Below are positions 56,779-64,000 of a DNA stretch of 64,000 nt, in pieces; within the stretch, counting starts at the first letter, position 1; each line of letters starts with the position of its first letter. The position numbers and the translations under genes are program-made. The DNA is from Aliarcobacter cibarius (lineage in GTDB: Bacteria > Campylobacterota > Campylobacteria > Campylobacterales > Arcobacteraceae). The stretch lies in the NCBI RefSeq assembly GCF_013372265.1, contig NZ_CP054051.1, forward strand, positions 908,587 through 972,586, given 5' to 3'. Under the pieces are notes generated by a model. The model saw only the letters and a program-made list of their open reading frames with translations, was not told the origin of the DNA and made no database searches.

Positions 56779-57555
56779 ATGTTAAAAAAATCATTAGTTT
56801 TGGGTTCAATTTTATTTGCAAATATAGCTTTTGCAGATATAAAAGAGGATTGTTTAAATAAAGGTGAAGATTTTGTTTTCGCAAAAGGTGAATGTATAAA
56901 TTTTAAAGCATTTGAAGGTGAAAAAGATGGATTAACTATAATAATTCATGGAACTTGGGATGAGGGAACAGATGTAATTGCTAGATATTCTCCTTTTGCA
57001 GAAGATGTATCTATGAGTAGTGAAATTACAACTTTAGCAGTGGCTCTTCCTGGATATTCAAAAAGTTCATCTAACAAATTGAAATATATAGGTTCTAAAA
57101 CAGAAAAGAACTTAGCAGCAAAAAAAGAGTATGTTGATTTTTTTGTTGAATTAGTTGAAGCATTAAAAGAAAAATATGATTCTAAAAAAACAACTATTAT
57201 TGCTCATAGCGCTGGTTGTATGCTAAGTGCAACTGCAATTGGTGTAAAACCTAATTTGGTTGATAATTTAGTTTGTGCAGGTGGAGTTTATGATATACAC
57301 AAAAAAGCGCCAGAAGATAAATCTCTTATTAGTGCTATTGATGTATTAGATAAAATCTCAAAAGAGACTAAGATAGCTATTGTTTATGGAACAGCTGATG
57401 ATATTTCTACACCAAATATTAATAAAGAATTTTATGAGATAGCTAAGAAAAAAGGTTTAAATGTTGAGCTTGTTGAAGCAAAAGATGCTCCTCATATGGA
57501 ACTTGAAATGACTAGAGAATCTAAAGAATATATTGAAAAACTTCTAGAAGAATAA
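56779..57555 (+). CDS. Exported alpha/beta hydrolase
   Basis: This 258-residue protein has a signal peptide (about 1-19) and an alpha/beta-hydrolase fold. Oxyanion region IIHGTWDEGTD (about 55-65), nucleophile elbow AHSAGC with Ser at about 147, acid candidate in VYGTADDIS (about 207-215) and catalytic histidine in APHMELE (about 235-241). AAGGAG precedes the ATG. It is the last gene of the sox-associated run. The substrate is unknown, and its link to sulfur metabolism rests on position only. Confidence 0.8.
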   Translation: MLKKSLVLGSILFANIAFADIKEDCLNKGEDFVFAKGECINFKAFEGEKDGLTIIIHGTWDEGTDVIARYSPFAEDVSMSSEITTLAVALPGYSKSSSNKLKYIGSKTEKNLAAKKEYVDFFVELVEALKEKYDSKKTTIIAHSAGCMLSATAIGVKPNLVDNLVCAGGVYDIHKKAPEDKSLISAIDVLDKISKETKIAIVYGTADDISTPNINKEFYEIAKKKGLNVELVEAKDAPHMELEMTRESKEYIEKLLEE

Positions 57556-57559
57556 AGAA

Positions 57560-57584
57560 AAGTAAGGATTCTATTATCCTTGCT
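57560..57584 (+). terminator. Terminator at the end of the sox-associated genes
   Basis: AAGTAAGGAT and ATCCTTGCTT pair (10 bp, one T-G) with a 5-base loop just after the hydrolase stop. The following T content is modest. Confidence 0.65.
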
Positions 57585-57676
57585 TGAAATTTTCACTTAC
57601 AAAATAATTTTATAAATTTATCATGGATACAAATCTTATAATTTAAAATATTAAAAAAATAAGATTAATATAAAAG

Positions 57677-57764
57677 TGGTGCGAATGGTGAGAATCGAAC
57701 TCACACTCCGAAACCGGAACGGGATTTTAAGTCCCGCGCGTCTACCTATTCCGCCACACTCGCA
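57677..57764 (-). tRNA. tRNA-Leu (anticodon UAA)
   Basis: The minus strand folds as a class II tRNA: acceptor TGCGAGT with ATTCGCA, anticodon loop CTTAAAA (TAA) closed by GGGA/TCCC, a long variable arm, T-loop GTTCGATTC, and encoded CCA. 88 bases with CCA. Confidence 0.97.
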
Positions 57765-57783
57765 CAAGTGTGTATAAATCAAG

Positions 57784-57860
57784 TGGTGGTTCGAGACAGA
57801 ATCGAACTGTCGACACAAGGATTTTCAATCCTTTGCTCTACCGACTGAGCTATCGAACCA
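57784..57860 (-). tRNA. tRNA-Phe (anticodon GAA)
   Basis: Acceptor TGGTTCG with CGAACCA, D-loop AGTCGGTAGA, anticodon loop TTGAAAA (GAA), T-loop GTTCGATTC, encoded CCA. 77 bases with CCA. Confidence 0.97.
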
Positions 57861-57880
57861 TACATTGACTTTTAAAAAAG

Positions 57881-57965
57881 TGGTGGTGAGAGAAGGATTT
57901 GAACCTTCGAAGCCGTAGGCGGCGGATTTACAGTCCGCAGGATTTGACCACTCTCCAACCTCACC
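57881..57965 (-). tRNA. tRNA-Tyr (anticodon GUA)
   Basis: Acceptor GGTGAGG with TCTCACC, class II with a long variable arm, anticodon loop CTGTAAA (GTA), T-loop GTTCAAATC, encoded CCA. 85 bases with CCA. Confidence 0.97.
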
Positions 57966-57983
57966 ATGAAAAATACTTAAATT

Positions 57984-58058
57984 TGGATGGGGTAGAAGGA
58001 TTCGAACCTTCGAGTGACGGTACCAAAAACCGTTGCCTTACCGCTTGGCGATACCCCA
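57984..58058 (-). tRNA. tRNA-Gln (anticodon UUG)
   Basis: Acceptor TGGGGTA with TACCCCA, anticodon loop TTTTGGT (TTG) closed by ACGGT/ACCGT, T-loop GTTCGAATC, encoded CCA. 75 bases with CCA. First gene of the four-tRNA minus-strand run (Gln-Tyr-Phe-Leu). Confidence 0.96.
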
Positions 58059-58128
58059 ATAATTTAAGTGGACGGAATTATATAATTATAATTATTAAAA
58101 CTAGCTAAAATTAAAGCCTTTTATGAAA

Positions 58129-58875
58129 TTATTCATAAAAAGCCGGTTGAGGAGGAAATGTATCGAAAGATCTTTTGATAGCAAAAGCTATTGAATTTCT
58201 ATTTTTAAAATTCTGCATAGGATTTGAAAACTGAAGATATTTTATTGATTCTTCACAAGTTTTCTCTTTTTTGTAAGTAAAAGCTATTTTTTTACCATTT
58301 CTTACACTATTTTCATAAATAGTTTTTGCGTAATTAAAAATATGAGGAAACTCTTTTTCATTTATTTTATCACCCCAACAGAAATATACAAATTTACCAC
58401 TAGGAATATAGTTTTGAGCATCTACATACATTATATCTCTGTCAAATTCTGTATTTTGATTAGAATTATACTTTTCTAAATCCTCATTAAATTTGCTTAA
58501 AAGATTTGAAGAATCTATATTAGACTCTATTAGATTAAATAGATTTTTAACCTCTACAATTTTACCTTCACAACTATCTTTCATTGCTTGTTTGAATGCT
58601 GTTATATAATTTTCACATTTAAGCTCAATTAATTCATCAAAATTATCAAAATTTTGTTCTAAAAGATGTTTATTTGAATCAAAACCAACAGGAGTAACTG
58701 TTGGATTATAAATAAAAACAGTACCGATAATATTCTTTTTTCTATCATCTTTTGATTTTATTAAACTTTTTAGATCTTTTACTGTAATCTCTTCTTCATC
58801 TTTATTAAAATACATATAGCTTTTTGTTAAAAAAACTTCTTCATACTTAGTCTCAATTTCTCCAAAATACTGCAT
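58129..58875 (-). CDS. Unknown cytosolic protein, last gene of the selB-helicase operon
   Basis: This 248-residue protein has no signal peptide or membrane helix. A central NIIGTVFIYNPTVTPVGFDSNK (split at about 48-69) and a later GKFVYFCWGDKIN (about 161-173) stand out; the NPT...WG order faintly recalls DUF1643 phage-type proteins, but I would not assign it. The C-terminus (RNSIAFAIKRSFDTFPPQPAFYE, split) is proline- and aromatic-rich. It starts 11 bases after the lipoprotein gene with AGGAG upstream, so it belongs to that operon. Confidence 0.7.
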   Translation of the reverse strand: MQYFGEIETKYEEVFLTKSYMYFNKDEEEITVKDLKSLIKSKDDRKKNIIGTVFIYNPTVTPVGFDSNKHLLEQNFDNFDELIELKCENYITAFKQAMKDSCEGKIVEVKNLFNLIESNIDSSNLLSKFNEDLEKYNSNQNTEFDRDIMYVDAQNYIPSGKFVYFCWGDKINEKEFPHIFNYAKTIYENSVRNGKKIAFTYKKEKTCEESIKYLQFSNPMQNFKNRNSIAFAIKRSFDTFPPQPAFYE

Positions 58876-58886
58876 ATTTCTCCTTT

Positions 58887-60995
58887 TTATTTATTGTTAA
58901 TATAAGTTCTAAAATCACCACACTCTTTTAGAAGTTCTTTATAATATTTTGTATCTTTATAGTTTTGTTGTAAATTATCAAAATATTTTTTACCATCTTT
59001 TAGTAAAAAATCTTCATAAAATTTATCATCAGAACCATAAAAATATTTTTGATTTTTTGAATACATCCAAGAAAGGCCTTGTGGATAGCCATCTTTATCA
59101 TATTTTAAATCAAATAGAGCTAATTTTGTTTTTGCTATTTGATATGTTGTTTTTGCTTTTAATTCATTATCTTGAGAATTATTTAAAGCAATCTCATAGT
59201 GTTTCAAAGCTAAATTTAACTTTTCTTCTTGTAATTTTGGTGTATGAATATAAGCTACACTTCTATATGTAGTTGTAGCTCTGTCTGAATTACCAAAATA
59301 ACTTAGATTGTATAGAGCATTTGCATATAGAAAATTATCCATAGCACTGATTGGATTTTTTTGTAAAATAGATTCAATTTCAATAATTTTATTTAAAAAT
59401 AGTTTTATTGTCATCTCATTTTTTTTACCACTTCTATTGTTTCCTCGAATCAAACCATTAAATGGATTATATTCTAAATTTGTATCTAAAATAGAAAGTT
59501 TAGTATCTAATGCTTCTTTAAATTTTAAATTATTTATTAAAACTGAAACTTTTGCATAATCAAACTCTTGACTATTTTTTGTTAGATTCTGATATTTCTT
59601 TTGTAAATAAGTTTTTAATTTTGAATCTTGAGGTTTTGATAAAAACTCTTCAAACATTCTAAATTTATCTAAATCTAAAGCTGTATAGTCAATATATGAA
59701 TAATTCTGAGATAAAAATGTATTAAAATCCAAACCTTGTTTTTTATATAACTTTGACAAGACTTCTAAAGTATATTCATATGTAGTATTTGATGTATGAT
59801 TTTCATCAATTAACTTTTCAATTTTATCAATAATTACATTTTCAGTCTCTTTATCTATTTTTTCTAAAGATTGAAGATACAAAATGTAAGATGCTGTTCG
59901 TACTTCATGTGATTTTGGATAAGCTTCTAAAAGTTTATTTAAAACTTTTTTAGCTTCTTCATAATTTTTTGAGTATATATTGAAATAAACTAAGCTTAAG
60001 TCTACTAAATATCTATTTTCTGGTTCTAAAGTTTTTAGAAATTCTATATATTTTGAATAAAATATATTATTTTGTGATTCATCTATTTCTTCGAAATAGT
60101 CATAAGTATTAAAATAAGTTTGTGATTTTAGAAGTTCTCTATATAATAAAAAATTTAACCATTTTGAATTTTTGTCAAGATTATAAATATTTTTCATCTC
60201 TTCAATTGTATTACTTGAACTATCTAAAGCTCTTAGAACATATATTTTTGCTTTTTCATCACTGTTCTGAGCAAGATTTAAAACCAAGTCAAAATCATTT
60301 TGATTTCTAATATGAAAGAAGTTATATAAAGCTAAATGAGAATTTATCGCCTCATCAAATAATTTTGAGAATAAATAAACACCTTTTGCTTTTTCTCCAC
60401 TTTTAATTAAAGCTCCAGCATATAAAGCATCTATCCAATCTTTTACTATGGAATTAGAATTTTCTATTAGATAAGAGTATTTGTTGTAAATTTCTAAAGG
60501 ATTTTTTTTGTGATAATGTGCCATTCTAAGTGCGAGAAAAAAATATCTTTGTTTATAAAAATCTGTTTTAGCATCTTCAAGTTTTTTTAGAGCTTTTGGT
60601 ATAAAGTTTGTACATCTTGTAGGTTTTGTTTCACCAAAACTATTATTTACACAATTGTCTTGTTCGTATACAAAATTTATATACTCTTTAGCTTCTATTT
60701 CACTTAATCTTCTAAGATTTTTGTTATATATAAAATCTTCAATTTCTTCATAACTATATTTATCTTTTAACTCTTTTTTCCATTCGTCTATATTTTGCTT
60801 TTTACTCTCTTCACTGTACAAATATGTAATTTGATTGTATATTGATGGATCATTTAAATCTTCACTAAATTGTAAAAATAGATTATCTTTTTTATCTAAA
60901 AACATATATTGAATACTATTTGGATCCCAATAATCTGCGCAAGAGAATAAAGATAATTTTAAAATAAGAGTTGCTATAAGAGTTCTTAAAAACAT
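58887..60995 (-). CDS. Putative helical-repeat (TPR-like) lipoprotein, 702 aa
   Basis: The N-terminus (LRTLIATLILKLSLFSC, lipobox-like LFSC with C19) reads as a lipoprotein signal. The mature chain begins CADYWDPNSIQYMFLDKKDN and is then almost wholly helical with TPR/Sel1-like spacing, for example DLSLVYFNIYSKNYEEAKKVLNKLLEAYPKS (about 327-357) and KTTYQIAKTKLALFDLKYD near the end. It should be a periplasmic scaffold anchored in a membrane. It starts 7 bases after the TIM-barrel-like gene. No family name is certain. Confidence 0.75.
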   Translation of the reverse strand: MFLRTLIATLILKLSLFSCADYWDPNSIQYMFLDKKDNLFLQFSEDLNDPSIYNQITYLYSEESKKQNIDEWKKELKDKYSYEEIEDFIYNKNLRRLSEIEAKEYINFVYEQDNCVNNSFGETKPTRCTNFIPKALKKLEDAKTDFYKQRYFFLALRMAHYHKKNPLEIYNKYSYLIENSNSIVKDWIDALYAGALIKSGEKAKGVYLFSKLFDEAINSHLALYNFFHIRNQNDFDLVLNLAQNSDEKAKIYVLRALDSSSNTIEEMKNIYNLDKNSKWLNFLLYRELLKSQTYFNTYDYFEEIDESQNNIFYSKYIEFLKTLEPENRYLVDLSLVYFNIYSKNYEEAKKVLNKLLEAYPKSHEVRTASYILYLQSLEKIDKETENVIIDKIEKLIDENHTSNTTYEYTLEVLSKLYKKQGLDFNTFLSQNYSYIDYTALDLDKFRMFEEFLSKPQDSKLKTYLQKKYQNLTKNSQEFDYAKVSVLINNLKFKEALDTKLSILDTNLEYNPFNGLIRGNNRSGKKNEMTIKLFLNKIIEIESILQKNPISAMDNFLYANALYNLSYFGNSDRATTTYRSVAYIHTPKLQEEKLNLALKHYEIALNNSQDNELKAKTTYQIAKTKLALFDLKYDKDGYPQGLSWMYSKNQKYFYGSDDKFYEDFLLKDGKKYFDNLQQNYKDTKYYKELLKECGDFRTYINNK

Positions 60996-61002
60996 AAATA
61001 TC

Positions 61003-61938
61003 CTAGTTTTTCAATAAATTTTCTAAATTATACTTAGTTTTGTATTTAATTGTATAAAAAATCACTTCATCAAAACTATTTTTACTTAATTCAAAAAAAT
61101 CATCAAATGCTATTTTTAGTTCTTTTTCATTAACATTTTCAAATCTTAAAATATCACCTTCATATATATATTTCCCTTTGAAATAGTGACTTTTTAATAC
61201 TTTATATTTATTTTCATCTAATTTCTCGAACTCTTCATTAAAGTCTATTTGTTCTACATTTTCAAATAAGTTTATAGCTTTTTTGTCTCTAAATTGAACG
61301 GCTTGTGAATAAAGTGGAAGTGCAAGTTTGAGTTTTAATGGATAATTTTCGAAGTTATAGTGATATTTTTTTGCTTCATTATTATCTAAAATATAATTTT
61401 TTGTATTAAAATCACCTAAAGATGACATATTGTAGTACATTAAAACTCCATAATCAACAGGAGGAACACCAGTTTTATTAAAATATTTAATTTGATGTAG
61501 TCTAATTGTTGCACTTATATTTTTATTTAAATTATTTTTTAATTCTTTTAAAAGTAAAAAATAATTGTTTTTAGTACTGTCACTCCAATCACAATCTATT
61601 TGGATTTCATTGAAATTAAATTTTTTTACAAGATTTATTATCTGATCTGAGATAACTTTATAATCAAGATTTTGTAGAGTTTTATTTGTAATAAAAACAA
61701 CAGGAATGAAATCTTTTGGAGCAGATTTTATAAAGTTTGTTTCTATGATTTCTAGTTTATTTGAGTATTTAATATCTAAAGCTTTTATATAAAGTTTATC
61801 ATTTGTATCTTGTTCTAAATTGTAGTTATTTTCCCAAAAATAGTATGAAAAATTAAAGTTTCTATTCTCTTTTTTTAAAATAAATATTACTGAAATCGTT
61901 AGCAATAAAACAGTTACAAAAATTAATAATTTTTTCAT
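61003..61938 (-). CDS. Membrane-anchored TIM-barrel-like protein with IQIDCDW motif
   Basis: I place the start at the ATG at 61938, with GGAG just upstream and one base after the helicase stop; an upstream in-frame ATG at 61968 would put ten residues inside the helicase gene. The 311-residue protein has one N-terminal helix (LLIFVTVLLLTISVIFIL) and a periplasmic domain. The segment NEIQIDCDWSDSTKNNYF followed by ISATIRLHQIKYF and PPVDYGVLMYYNMSSLG looks like successive beta-alpha units of a GH18-like or DUF3142-like barrel, where the Asp cluster (IDCDW) takes the place of the DxxDxDxE strand. Catalysis is unproven. Confidence 0.7.
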   Translation of the reverse strand: MKKLLIFVTVLLLTISVIFILKKENRNFNFSYYFWENNYNLEQDTNDKLYIKALDIKYSNKLEIIETNFIKSAPKDFIPVVFITNKTLQNLDYKVISDQIINLVKKFNFNEIQIDCDWSDSTKNNYFLLLKELKNNLNKNISATIRLHQIKYFNKTGVPPVDYGVLMYYNMSSLGDFNTKNYILDNNEAKKYHYNFENYPLKLKLALPLYSQAVQFRDKKAINLFENVEQIDFNEEFEKLDENKYKVLKSHYFKGKYIYEGDILRFENVNEKELKIAFDDFFELSKNSFDEVIFYTIKYKTKYNLENLLKN

Positions 61939-61939
61939 A

Positions 61940-63421
61940 TTACTCCAATGATGCCAAAGATATGGCACTTTTTGCTCTTGTGCTAGCTACATAATATATA
62001 TTTAATTCTTCATTTATTTGATTGAAACTTAAAGATTTTTTTGTATTTAATATATCTTTTTTCGTAATAAAATCATCAGTCATAATTACTTGATTGTATT
62101 CCATGCCTTTTGCTTTATGAGTGGTTGTAAATATAATATCAGCTTCTTCTTTTATTGTGGTTACTAAGTCTTTTATTTTTTTGTTTATTTCAAAAATATT
62201 ATCTCCATAAGTATTTATAAATTTTATTATGTTTAAATATTCCTGGTTTTTTGTCTCTTTTGCAAAAGTTTCTAGCTCATATATTGAGCCAAAATTTTTA
62301 AGTTCATCTACTGTTATTTTTTCATTTTTTCTATTTTTTAGATAAAAAATAGAGTAAACTGTTTGATTCATGAATGAATAAGAGGAGTAACCACCTTCAA
62401 AATATATTTTCTTTTTATCATGAATATATTTCACAATTTCAGCTATTAAAGCAAATGATGTTCTGGAAATTATTGTAAAGGGTTTTTTAAAATCTATAAA
62501 TTCTGAACCAATTTTTGTACTGCAATCTATCCCATTTAAGATAAGTTCATGTTTACCATTTAAAGCATAAGCTTTATTTAGTAATGCTTGAAGAGTTTTA
62601 GCATAAGAATTTGAAAATCTAAAACTTGTTGTTAGGCTATATGATGGAAGATTTATCTTATTTAGTGCATTTGAAGCGTATCTGAAACTATAGATTTGTT
62701 GAAAACTATCACCCACATATATTCGTTTTTTCTCAAAATTTTCAACTATAGCAATCATTACATCACTTATATCTTGCGCTTCGTCTATTAAGATTAAATC
62801 ATAATCAATATCTTTGCTTAAATTTTTACTTAGATAATACATTTTTAAATAAAAATCATGAGTTGCTTCAAGTTGACCTTTTTTCATTGCACTCAAAACT
62901 GCTTTTAAATGTACTAGAAGCTGTTTTTTTTCTTTGTTAATTAGCTCCAAATATTGTGCTTCAAAATCACTTTGTTTTATGAAACTATCAAGAAGTTTTT
63001 CATCAATAGCAATTAAACTAGAGTTGCAATAAAAGTTTATAAAGTCTTTTAGAACAGCTAAATATAAATTTGAAGCATAAAATGTTTTTTGGTTGATATC
63101 AAGTTCGTAATAACTAAGAAATCTATCTAAAATATGTGCCTTTAGTTCATTTGTTAGTTGATAGTTATAAGCTCTAGTTTTATTATAGGCTAATGAATGA
63201 ATTGTACTTGTGCTTAAATTGTTAAGTTTAAAATCTTTTAATTTATCTAATATAGCAATTTGCAAAGATTTATTATAAGCAAGGTAAAGTATTCTTAAGT
63301 GAGGATTTTTTTGTGCATATAAAAGTAGGGTAGTTGTTTTTCCACTACCAGCTACAGCATTGATTTTAAATGACTCCAAAGAGCTATTTACAATATTTTC
63401 TTGCTCTTGCGTTAATGTCAT
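61940..63421 (-). CDS. Small UvrD-like (Fbh1-type) DNA helicase
   Basis: This 493-residue SF1 helicase has Q motif TLTQEQENIVNS, Walker A AVAGSGKTTTLL (about 18-29), LAYNKSLQIA (motif Ia, the Fbh1-like form LAYNK), LILIDEAQDIS (motif II, about 210-220), GDSFQQIYSFRYA (motif III), FTTTHKAKGMEYNQV (motif V) and IYYVASTRAKSAIS (motif VI). It is shorter than Rep/UvrD because the 1B/2B insert is reduced. The ATG directly follows the selB stop, and its own stop abuts the next gene, so it is translated within the operon. Confidence 0.88.
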   Translation of the reverse strand: MTLTQEQENIVNSSLESFKINAVAGSGKTTTLLLYAQKNPHLRILYLAYNKSLQIAILDKLKDFKLNNLSTSTIHSLAYNKTRAYNYQLTNELKAHILDRFLSYYELDINQKTFYASNLYLAVLKDFINFYCNSSLIAIDEKLLDSFIKQSDFEAQYLELINKEKKQLLVHLKAVLSAMKKGQLEATHDFYLKMYYLSKNLSKDIDYDLILIDEAQDISDVMIAIVENFEKKRIYVGDSFQQIYSFRYASNALNKINLPSYSLTTSFRFSNSYAKTLQALLNKAYALNGKHELILNGIDCSTKIGSEFIDFKKPFTIISRTSFALIAEIVKYIHDKKKIYFEGGYSSYSFMNQTVYSIFYLKNRKNEKITVDELKNFGSIYELETFAKETKNQEYLNIIKFINTYGDNIFEINKKIKDLVTTIKEEADIIFTTTHKAKGMEYNQVIMTDDFITKKDILNTKKSLSFNQINEELNIYYVASTRAKSAISLASLE

Positions 63422-64000
63422 CTAGGCAAATACTCTTCTATTCTCAACTTTTTTTATATCCGAAAAATTATCTAAATAATCCAAGTAAGCTACTAGATAT
63501 TTTCTACTTAAATCATATCTTTGTTTGAAGTTGAAAATCTCTATAAATCCATCTTTTTTTATTATATCTTTCATTGTTTTAACAGCTTTATTCAAGCTTT
63601 CAAAGTGAATAAAAAGATTGTGTTGTAGTCTAATAACTTGTTTTTTAGCTGTTAGTGATTTTAAAATATCATCTCCTAATTTTCTATCAATATCAAGATC
63701 ATCATAGATATTATATGGAGCAGTTGGAGTTAAATCTTCACTTTTTAATCTATTTAAAAAGATATCTTCTAAATCTTTTTTTATATCTTTTTTTATATTT
63801 GCACTTTTGTATAAGTTTTCTTCTTTTATTAGAAATCCAATTTTTACTAAATCACTTAAAGCTTCTTGAATAAATCCAAGGCTTGCCCATGTTGCTCTAA
63901 GAGCTATTGATGAAGCTGAAAGAAGAGCATATTGATTTTTATTATATATATTTTTTATAAAGATTTCTATTTCGTTTTTTGTAGAGTTTGGATAAATAAC
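63422..64000 (-). CDS. selB: Selenocysteine-specific elongation factor SelB (3' part)
   Basis: Only the last 192 codons and the TAG (63422-63424) are present; the 5' part lies beyond the right edge. The frame is open across all 579 bases. The end reads FNFKQRYDLSRKYLVAYLDY then LDNFSDIKKVENRRVF, matching the final winged helix of SelB (xxxR.LLGTSRK.A..LLE..D..G.T.RVGDxRVL), which binds the SECIS hairpin in selenoprotein mRNA. The upstream segment is another helix-rich winged-helix unit. Its presence implies selenocysteine use in this organism. Confidence 0.82.
   Translation of the reverse strand, partial: VIYPNSTKNEIEIFIKNIYNKNQYALLSASSIALRATWASLGFIQEALSDLVKIGFLIKEENLYKSANIKKDIKKDLEDIFLNRLKSEDLTPTAPYNIYDDLDIDRKLGDDILKSLTAKKQVIRLQHNLFIHFESLNKAVKTMKDIIKKDGFIEIFNFKQRYDLSRKYLVAYLDYLDNFSDIKKVENRRVFA

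Noticed and set aside
57899..58108. 69-codon open frame across the Tyr and Gln tRNA genes
   Set aside because: It runs through two well-folded tRNA genes on the opposite strand.
61939..61968. Ten-residue upstream extension of the TIM-barrel-like protein
   Set aside because: It would overlap the helicase coding end, and the ATG at 61938 has GGAG at the right distance and gives a normal membrane anchor.

Overview
The window looks like chromosomal DNA of an Arcobacter-group Campylobacterota, most like Aliarcobacter butzleri or a close relative. The signs are very low GC, short intergenic gaps, A/T-rich hairpin terminators, an Arcobacter-type ciaB, a CetA/CetB-type energy-taxis pair, HcpA-like Sel1 repeats, and a full Sox thiosulfate-oxidation cluster. 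The species call is inference; no rRNA gene is present.

Layout. 1-3.1 kb: a cut phosphate-type binding protein with a structured leader, ybaK, a DMT exporter, a small outer-membrane barrel and a group II truncated globin. 3.1-7 kb: an outer-membrane lipid-transport operon resembling LetAB (YebST), with LetA split into two abutting genes and a seven-MCE LetB. 7.3-12.2 kb: ciaB (with an HEXXH metallopeptidase signature), aqpZ, and htpG behind a near-perfect CIRCE operator. 12.3-17.8 kb: an RbbA/YhiI/YhhJ-type ABC-2 export operon and an unknown gene. 17.8-19.9 kb: thiC and a degenerate spermidine-synthase-like gene under one TPP riboswitch with a UUCG terminator. 20-34.5 kb: signalling genes (bipartite Aer-like receptor, three PAS/GGDEF/EAL-type proteins) mixed with DUF4197, DedA, dbpA and pdxH. 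One of these signalling genes, a PAS-GGDEF-EAL gene, is broken by two insertion sequences in tandem (IS1380 family, then IS5-like). I could resolve both sets of terminal repeats and target duplications, and removing both elements restores a 544-residue frame. 34.5-47.9 kb: flavin reductase, Cache histidine kinase, ZnuCB-CvfB, Tpx with a CCGSCH tail, a Sel1 protein, a two-gene nucleotide-sugar module, NnrS, a likely small RNA, a Rep/UvrD helicase and a CPA2 antiporter.

48.1-57.6 kb: the sox cluster, in order soxC-D-X-Y-Z-A, an unknown periplasmic gene, soxB, a cytochrome c-thioredoxin fusion, a MOSC protein, a DsrE-like protein and an alpha/beta hydrolase. Together these encode periplasmic thiosulfate oxidation: SoxYZ carries the sulfur, SoxAX loads it, SoxB hydrolyses sulfate off and SoxCD oxidises the sulfane sulfur. 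57.7-58.1 kb: four tRNA genes (Leu, Phe, Tyr, Gln).

58.1-64 kb: a tight minus-strand operon reading from the 3' part of selB into a small UvrD/Fbh1-like helicase, a membrane-anchored TIM-barrel-like protein with an IQIDCDW motif, a 702-residue putative helical-repeat lipoprotein and a cytosolic unknown. This last block is the best candidate here for an undescribed system.
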